Positions 24,069 to 30,617 of a stretch of DNA of 30,617 nucleotides are shown in pieces. The DNA is from Spirogloea muscicola (lineage: Eukaryota > Streptophyta > Zygnematophyceae > Spirogloeales > Spirogloeaceae), in assembly GCA_009602725.1 (NCBI GenBank), contig WELB01000004.1:1246443-1277059 (forward strand), given 5' to 3'. Position 1 is the stretch's first letter, and the number at the start of each line of letters is the position of its first letter. Both the position numbers and the translations under genes were made by a program. Under the pieces are notes generated by a model. That model was not told the origin of the DNA and searched no databases. It saw only the letters and a list, made by a program, of their open reading frames with translations.

Positions 24069-24170
24069 GGGCGCCCTGTCTGCCGAGCCTTTGGCTCCGT
24101 CATGAACACCTGTAGGCATCTGGCTGGCAGTTTACAGCCGATTCTTTAATATCAGCAGCCGCAATCTTTT
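20722..24170 (+). mobile_element. Near full-length non-LTR retrotransposon (RLE type), copy D
   Basis: The element carries a long reverse-transcriptase frame, a zinc knuckle, a restriction-like endonuclease and a 3' UTR. This domain order is known for R2/CRE/NeSL-type non-LTR elements. No long terminal repeats were seen. The 3' end is set by where similarity to the copy at 11345-11060 fades, near 24165-24175, and no poly(A) tail is evident. The 5' end is arbitrary: 20722 is where the coding frame opens after a TAG. The 3' end lies about 240 bases above the RRM gene's ATG. Confidence 0.8.
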
Positions 24171-24257
24171 CCTAAGAGCTGCTTCTTCCCAAGGGCTGTG
24201 TAAGACGAGTGGCGATAGAAGGTCAGGGAGGAGGCACAAGCGTCCGAGCGGCCAAGC

Positions 24258-24258
24258 G

Positions 24259-24292
<34 letters not shown>
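24258..24292 (+). repeat. (GGC)n tract in the RRM gene 5' leader
   Basis: About eleven GGC units lie 117-150 bases before the RRM start codon, in the likely 5' UTR. Such tracts can fold into G-rich structures and slow scanning ribosomes; that effect is inference. Confidence 0.9.
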
Positions 24293-24294
<2 letters not shown>

Positions 24295-24408
24295 AGCGGC
24301 GTCGGAGCGCGGCGTGACGCTAGCTGAGAAGCCCGCCGAGGCGTCGGCTGTGGCGGGCCTCCTACTGCCGCGCCGGTGGCGCGGCTCCGAGGGCCGTCCG
24401 GCCTGGCC

Positions 24409-26574
24409 ATGAGCGAGGCCGGCGGCCCGGCGAGGGTCAAGGAGGAGCTGCTGGACGATGACGAGGCGGCGGCTGGAGCCGCGGAGGACGCCGACAACGC
24501 CAGCGGCGGCGACGGCGGCGGCGGCGGTGGCAATGAGGAGGACGACGACGACGCTGCAGAGAGCTTCCAGTTCCAGGCAGCCTCTCGCAGCAATGGTGGC
24601 GGTGGCGGCGACGTGGTCAAGGACGAGGCTGAGGAGGGGCTGGGAGAAGTCTCTGGGAGGCTGGACGCTGCTGTGGAGGCGGAGGATGATGGCGACGCCG
24701 AGCAGCCGACGACCGTTGGTGGAGCCGACATTGATGGCGGGGGAGCGCTCCAGGAGGACGATGCAGAGGGGGAGGAGGAGGAGGAGGACGGGGACGAGGG
24801 CGACGAGGAGGAGCAGCAGGACGACGACGACGACGACGACGACGGCGCCGATGGCGACGACGGCCTGGACCTCTACGAGGACGTCCACCTTGGCTTCCCA
24901 CGCGTGCCGCCGCCATCGACAGAGGCTGTGAAGCTGGCCGCAGCCAGCCCGGCCGGCGCTCCTCCAGTGGCAGGCGCCGCCGCCGCCGATACTACCTCTG
25001 CATCCCCAGCCATTGGCGAAGGCGGGGGGGCTGCCCCTCAAAGCTTACAGGAGCAGCGGGCTGGGCAGGCGGCCGGCGCACGGGGCGCCGGGGCGTCCGG
25101 TGGCAGCACCGTGCTCTTTGTTGGGGAGCTCAATTGGTGGACCACGTAAATTCTGCCCTGCCTCACGGCTACTGCATGATCAATTGCCACAAATAGGCAT
25201 GTGATGGCCGACTGCTCATAACCCCTGCAGCTGCGCCTCGAGTAGTAACTCTGACTGGTGGGCAAGCTGACATTCTCGTGCTACTAGGGCACACCAGTAT
25301 CTTCGAACAAGCTAGCACAGTGGGTAAATAATACTTCCCAATCTGCTCACCCCCCCCCCCCTCCTTCTCCGAGGTGCAGTGACACCGAGCTCGAATCAGC
25401 CCTGTCCGAGTATGGACGCATTAAAAACCTCAAGTTCTTCGAGGAGAAGGCCAGCGGCAAGTGCAAGGGCTTTTGCCAGGTATTGGCCCCTGGTGCAGGT
25501 CCTGGTTGCATTCGAGCATCTGCTTGGTCGTTTGCTTTGACTAACATACGCAGGCAGAAGTCCTTGCATTAACATGGAAATACCTGTGAGATCCAAATGC
25601 ACCTTTGACGTATAAATATGTAAGTCCAAGCGAGCAGGGTTGTCAACGTGCTTGCTTTTGTTCCTCAGGTCGACTTTGAGGATGCAGCTGCAGCGAGGGC
25701 GTGCAAGGAGGGCATGCACGGCCGCTCCTTCCAGGGCCGGCCCTGCATCGTGGCCTTTGCCACCCCGCAGTCCATCAAGCAGATGGCGGCGCTGGCCGCG
25801 GGTGGGGGCCAGCAGCAAGGGTTGCAGCGCGGCAATGGGCAGGGCGCAAGGGGCAGGGCGGACCAGGGCGGGCGGGCGGGGTATGCCAAGCAAGGAGCTG
25901 CCAGCCGCAGCAGCCAGCAGTCCAGTGGCAGACTGGGAGCAGGCGGCGCTGCTGCAGCTGGCCGCGGAGGAAGGCCGCCTGGCGGCGGCGGCGTCGGTGG
26001 CGGCGGCAGAGGGCCGCTGCTGGCGGGGCCCTTCGGCCTGGGCAACCCGATGGGCCCTGCTGGCATGATGGCCGGCGGCAACTTTGACCCCGCTGCCACT
26101 GGCTTTGGACCGATGCCGGGCCGCGGCTTTGGCATGGTCATCGGCATGGGCATGTACAACCCCATGCGTGCGCCGCTGTACGGTGGCATGGCCGGCATGG
26201 CTGGGCCGCCCGCCTTCCCTCCGGGCCTGCCCGGCGTTGCGCCGCACATCAACCCCGCCTTCTTCGGGCGGGCCGGCGGCGTCGGCTTCGGCGGCGTCGG
26301 CGGCGCTGCCAACGGCGGCAGCATGGAGGCGTGGGAGAGGGAGGAGATGATGGAGCGCATGCGCCGCACCGATGACCCCGGCAGCGAGTACGGTGAGGGG
26401 AGGGTCACGCCTGAGAGAGGGTGGGGGGGTGAATGGGCCGAGGAGGCCAATGGCGATGGCAGCAGCATGTGGGACATGCAGCCTCGGGGTGGAGGCCCCA
26501 TGGGACGGCGGCACGACGGGGCTGGGGAGCCCGTCAAGCGCCGCCGCAAGGAGTCCGCGCAACTGCAGTTCTGA
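24409..26574 (+). CDS. RRM protein, CFIm68/CPSF6-like
   Basis: Three exons give 580 aa: 24409-25145, 25380-25479 and 25669-26574 (TGA). The ATG at 24409 (MSEAGGPARVKEE) is the first in frame. Residues 1-230 are low-complexity and acidic, with Glu/Asp runs including eight Asp near 140. One RRM follows (about 233-312): RNP2-like VLFVGELNWWTT, then KNLKFFEEKASGKCKGFCQV with RNP1. The WWTTD and KFFEEKASGKxKG signatures match CPSF6 (CFIm68), the large subunit of mammalian cleavage factor I, and its plant homologues. The rest is Gly/Pro/Met-rich, ending in a basic KRRRKE segment that may be a nuclear signal. Expected role is nuclear pre-mRNA 3'-end processing and poly(A)-site choice. A charged RS/RD-type tail as in animal CPSF6 is not evident. 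Intron 1 ends in a C12 run before its acceptor. The third exon is long; a small intron near 26390-26430 cannot be excluded. Confidence 0.85.
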
Positions 26575-27347
26575 CCTTCCATGCTGTGCCAGCTTCCTTG
26601 CCCAGGCAGTGGTTGTGTACAAAAATCACCTTATCACAGCCCCTCAGTGAAGGATTTGTTCGCAGTCAGTGGCAGTATTGCCAAGTATTGCCAAATCACT
26701 GCAGATTGGATGCAGAAATCAACAATGATCTTATGTAGGTGTTGGCCTGCTGATGTCCACCTCCCTTTGACCTTCTCGTGCCTGACTTGGTGGTAAAAGT
26801 TTTCAAGTAAAACCCAGGACTGCTTGCACCCGTATCGCTGTTCATGGGACTGTGGTCATGTTTGGAGCTGTTTCAATGGCCACCTGTAGCATTGCTGCGT
26901 CATGCAGCAAGAGCAATGGCAACTTATGGAGCAAGGGCTGCTCTCATCATCAACCACACTAGCAGCTGGGGGCTTGCATGCTGACAGTTTCCGTTGGCCG
27001 ATGCCAGATTGAGAACATTTTCCTTGGCCCTGCTGCATGTAATATGATTGCTATGCACAGAACTCATCTGCTGGAACTGTACAGTCCAATGACAAACTTG
27101 TATGACAAGGGCAGCCTTTGCACTTTAATGACCCTGACATCGGTGTTCTTACTTGGAATCCACATAAGAGGAGTCAGTCAAACTCCAAAATCAATCAGGA
27201 GCAGAAGACTTGAAATCTAAGGTGAGCAGAAGTTTGCTTGTATGGTCAACAGTAAGATGGAAGATCTAAGTCCTACTCAACCTTATGTGGTGGAAGCGGG
27301 GAGGGCTTTGCCGTTCAAGGACAGCGCCAACTTTGCCACAGCCAGCC
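26575..27347. other. Convergent gap between RRM and EIN3-like genes
   Basis: These 773 bases lie between two stop codons facing each other and should contain both 3' UTRs. Only short unsupported frames occur. No retroelement block, RNA gene or obvious repeat was recognised. Confidence 0.6.
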
Positions 27348-27610
27348 TTAGGAACCGAAGTACCATATAAGGTCCTCGTCCAAAAAGGTGTCGAGGCCAC
27401 CACCGGGAATGAGGGCCCCCAAGCTGTCCATGCCCGTATTGACGACCATGGCTCCTGCCGGCCCACCGCTGCCGTCAAGCGCACCAAGGGGGGACGCCAG
27501 CTGGTTGGACTCTGGCGAGTGGAAATGCGGCTCATCAGCCAGCGGCTGCCGGGCATCTGGCGAACTCTCCCACGCCAACTCCATAAGGCCGGCCTCCGGA
27601 TGCTGCTGCA

Positions 27611-27645
<35 letters not shown>

Positions 27646-29454
27646 TGCAGCTGGCGCTCAGTGCTGACGCAGCCGTCTCCGCTGCCGCCACCGCCGCCCT
27701 CCTCTGCAGCCAGTGCCGGCACTCCCCTGTACAGTGGCTGCTTCAGCCTGAAGCCATCCAGGCCAGCTTCATAGCTTGGTAGCGGCTGCAACCCAGTGCC
27801 AGTGGCAGCACCATGTGGAGTGTGGTATGGTGCGCCGGCGACCTCGTGGGAAGCTTCCCCAAGCTGCAGCTGCTTGGATGGCAGCAGCACCGCCAGGTCC
27901 ACGCTGGCGCCAGGAAAGCCCGACTCACCAGCCGCCGATGCCCTTGCTTGCCACGGCTGGTGCGATGCGGCTGGCGAAGGAGCCACGGGGTACGGCGCAT
28001 ATGTTGGCTGGTGGCTGAAGAAGACCGGGCTGGCGGCATCGTGCAAGCTGCCACTGTACACGGCCAGAGGGTGCACGACAACGCCGCCGCCGCCGCGGCC
28101 GCTAGCGCCGGCTCCGTGATTGTATGCTGGGTGCGGCAAGTGCAGCTGCTGCTGGAAGCTGCTGGCACCAATGCCGGCCCGGTGCACGGGGGCGTACGGG
28201 CACGCGCTCTGGTGCGCTGCGCACGACGGCTGATCTTGGAAGCTGCGCTGCCAGCTGTGGTGGGGGCAGCCCTCATGCGGGCACACAAATAGCAGCTGCT
28301 GATGGCCCGTCGTCGCTACGGCTGGCCGGCTGGATGCAGCGGCGCCCGGAAGAGCCGCCGCTGGACGAGCTCCTGGGACCCCCTGCGCCTGTGCTTGCAC
28401 AGTGGCGCTGCCATCTTCGTGGGCTGTTTGTTGCCGCCGCTGCTCGCCGACCTGCATGGCCCTCCCCAGCAGGACCTCTCGGCGCCGCTTCCCTGCCCTC
28501 TGTGCCTCTCCGACCTCGCGTGCGGCAGACATTGGAGATGTTCCCCAGCCGCCCACCTGCTCCGCTGCGCCGCTGCTGGAGTCGCTGCTGCTGGCGGCAA
28601 GGTCCGCACTGCCACTGCCAAGGGCTGCCGCTCCGCCAACGTCATACTCATTGGGACTGTTGTCAGCCGTGCTGCTCTCGCCCTTGGGTGCTAAGATGAC
28701 TGTCGACGCCGAGGGCTGCGGGCGGCGCCGTGCCGCGCTCGCCTCTTCCTGCTGCAGCACGGCCAGCCACGTAGCGCTCTCGCGTGCTGTCATCTTGTCC
28801 TGCGCAAGCGAGCCACAACTATCCTGTTTTGGCAATGGACCAGGCGAGCTCACTCCAAAGTGATAGAAGTGCAATTTTTCTACATTGCAATCACTAGTAG
28901 GATAGCTGACACTCACCTGGAGGCACTTCGACTGGCGGACAAGGCGCCGGATGTTGGCTATGTCAGGCGACATGTGCTTGATGACTGCGGTGAGGACGCA
29001 GACCTTCCACGCCTTCTTCAGGTCGTGCGGTTTGCGATATGGCGGCGCCTCTTCACCGGGCGCAAGTCCGAGCTGTGCCACCATGCAACGAGCCTCAGGC
29101 AAATATCAGCAGCCACTTGCATTTAAGCAATCAGAATTTGTGCTTGCCAAAGGAGACGCCAATGCTGGCTCACAAGCCCATTGAGTTGCTCGATTGAAAA
29201 GCACCTCGCTCCACCAGCACTCCCTGCCGGTGGGCCACCACGGCGGCGCCTGGCCCTTCTCCAGCGGGTACCGCCGTTGTGGCGGCTGGCAGTGCTGCAT
29301 TAGTGCTGAGAGCAGAGATCCCAGAGTCGTGTCCTGCGGAGGCCAGCCAACATTTCCACTACGTTAAGGGAGCACCGGAAGGTGCTGCTCAGCAGATTTC
29401 CTGTCTCTCTCTCTTTGTCAGAATCCCCCCCCCCTCCCCACCTCCCTCCCTACC

Positions 29455-29491
<37 letters not shown>

Positions 29492-30465
29492 AGCCCTTAC
29501 GCACGCCCTCACCTTCCTCTTCCCCCTCACTAAAACTCCAATTTTACCCCCCTACTCTGCCCCTCATTCTCACTCTCCCCCTCTCGCTGCCGCTATCACT
29601 AGCCAAGGTGCTGATTGCTAATGTACCTGTAGATCGGTCAGCGAGCCCGCCGTGTGAGTGTCCACCTCGACGCTCTCGCGCTTCACGCCACCCGGTGCAC
29701 GCTCGGCCTGGTACTGTGCCATCGCCGCTGGCCCATTGCGGTCAAAGCGCACCTGCATCTTGAGGCCACAGCCAGATCCCACTTATCCCATGGCATGTAC
29801 TTAAAGAAGCAGAAATAGATATCTAAGGTTTAGGATTAAGCAAGCATAATGTCCGCGAGCCCGAGCTCTCGGGGTGAGTCCTGTGCAGGAGGCGGGAGTA
29901 GCACCTTGTCCTTCCACCAGGCGCGGAGGTTCTCGGAGGAGCCGCCGACGGGCTTGCCCTTCTCAGGGATGATGCCGTACACGAAGCCCTGCGCCTTGCA
30001 CACCTCCATCATCTTGAGCATGTACTTGAGGATGCCGTCGTGCGCCCGCGACATCTTCTTCCTGCACAATGGCAGCATCATTGGCGCTAAGCTGACCCCC
30101 GCAGACGAACGGTCATCAATCGCATGACAGGGCAGCACCGACACAAGCAGCCGGCTGCTGCGGCGGCGGCGACGACGGCGGCACCTGCGGGCCTGCTCCT
30201 GGGATTGCTTATGCCGGGGCTGCTCCAGCTGCGCCGCCAGCGGGCCGCGCAGGCGCTGCAGCTCCCGGAGGCGCCGGAGCTTGGCGCTGTCGCGCGACAT
30301 GCGGCGCTCCAGGCCGTCGGCGTCCATGCCGTCGTCCTCCTCGTGGCCTACGTCCTCGTCCATGTCGCCGTCGCCGTCGCCAGCACCGTTCAGCGCAGCG
30401 GGGCCTCCCACGCCGTCGTCCTCGTCGTCCTCCACGAGAGCGGCCAGCCCAGTGCTGGCCGCCAT
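27348..30465 (-). CDS. EIL: EIN3/EIL-family transcription factor
   Basis: Six minus-strand exons give 766 aa: 30465-30185, 30061-29905, 29752-29627, 29333-29205, 29072-28917 and 28799-27348 (TAA). EIN3/EIL proteins are plant nuclear DNA-binding regulators: EIN3 and EIL1 act in ethylene signalling, other members in sulfur responses. The acidic N-terminus leads into [10 protein letters not shown] (land-plant proteins usually have Trp where this has Ser). The DNA-binding core follows: [20 protein letters not shown] (95-114), [93 protein letters not shown] and [13 protein letters not shown] Cys-rich EIN3 motif (FVCPHEGCP, then HQSACPY) lies near 455-490. The C-terminal half is low-complexity, with a Gln tract near 667-683, and ends in [10 protein letters not shown]. 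Introns are phase-consistent and the core aligns without gaps. Ethylene responsiveness is not shown by the sequence. Confidence 0.96.
27600..27651 (-). repeat. CAG tract encoding poly-Gln in the EIN3-like protein
   Basis: The plus strand shows a CTG/CTGCAG-rich run, read as CAG and CAA codons on the coding strand. It gives about twelve consecutive Gln plus flanking Gln/Leu. Transactivation regions of EIN3 proteins are often Gln- or Asn-rich. The tract is probably length-polymorphic. Confidence 0.9.
29402..29495. repeat. Pyrimidine microsatellite in EIN3-like intron 3
   Basis: CT, CCCT and poly-C runs fill most of the intron between exons 3 and 4 of the EIN3-like gene, so the transcript carries a purine-rich GA/GGGA tract. 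The actual acceptor (CTCCGCAG before 29333) lies beyond it. Confidence 0.85.
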
Positions 30466-30617
30466 GGCCGCCGCCGGTGGAGGCGCTGCCCGCTCAGGGC
30501 CGCCCTGCGGGCGTTAGCGGCCGCCGCCGCAGCGGCGCGGCGTCCGGCGCCGAGCCCTCGCCGCCGCCGTCCGTCGCCGCGGCCCAGCGTCTGGCTGCCG
30601 CCGCGGCCGCCGCCGGC
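30466..30617. other. GC-rich 5' flank of the EIN3-like gene
   Basis: Very GC-rich DNA with GCC/GCG runs, probably 5' UTR or promoter-proximal sequence of the EIN3-like gene. It is cut by the window edge and no separate gene is supported. Confidence 0.5.

Noticed and set aside
24223-25041. Long minus-strand frame opposite the RRM gene first exon
   Set aside because: It is a shadow of the GC-rich acidic coding exon; its Val/Leu runs mirror Asp/Glu codons.
25396-26622. Minus-strand frame of about 400 aa opposite RRM exon 3
   Set aside because: It is low-complexity Ala/Pro/His sequence antisense to a Gly-rich exon, with no domain and no splice support.

Overview
The window is nuclear DNA of a photosynthetic eukaryote. 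Its genes have many introns with GT..AG borders, and the exons reported here were joined by hand wherever reading phase and family homology agreed. An EIN3/EIL ethylene-type transcription factor, a plant-style FPGS, a plant-style HAD protein (At3g10970-like) and a plant-style CFIm68 RRM protein point to the streptophyte lineage. GC-rich exons, short introns, CAG/GGC/GA microsatellites and compact spacing suggest a charophyte alga or another early-diverging streptophyte. That placement is inference; no marker gene fixes it.

Layout, left to right: (1) 1-2229 (+) TMEM186-like mitochondrial membrane protein, 5' end cut by the window edge. (2) 3057-~5620 (-) BTB/KCTD-type protein with an unusual Cys/His-rich C-terminus. 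(3) 6578-9817 (+) HAD-superfamily protein lacking the usual nucleophile Asp. (4) 11741-13789 (+) membrane-anchored short-chain dehydrogenase. (5) 14303-18646 (-) folylpolyglutamate synthase, all 15 exons resolved, 531 aa. (6) 24409-26574 (+) CFIm68/CPSF6-like RRM protein. (7) 27348-30465 (-) EIN3-like protein, 766 aa in 6 exons. The genes form three tail-to-tail pairs (1/2, 4/5, 6/7) whose gaps hold no recognisable element.

The spaces upstream of genes (5.6-6.4 kb, ~10.0-11.4 kb, 18.7-24.2 kb) hold pieces of one non-LTR retrotransposon family. One long copy (20722-~24170) has a reverse transcriptase, a CCHC zinc knuckle and a restriction-like endonuclease, and is broken by three in-frame stops and at least one frameshift. 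The other pieces are 5'-truncated tails sharing a C-terminal peptide and a 3' UTR with a recurrent GGGCTGG/CCAGCCC stem-loop, seen about a dozen times. This family, and its confinement here to gene-upstream DNA, is the best candidate for something not yet described.

The seven genes are housekeeping or signalling genes with no evident shared pathway; their adjacency looks incidental.
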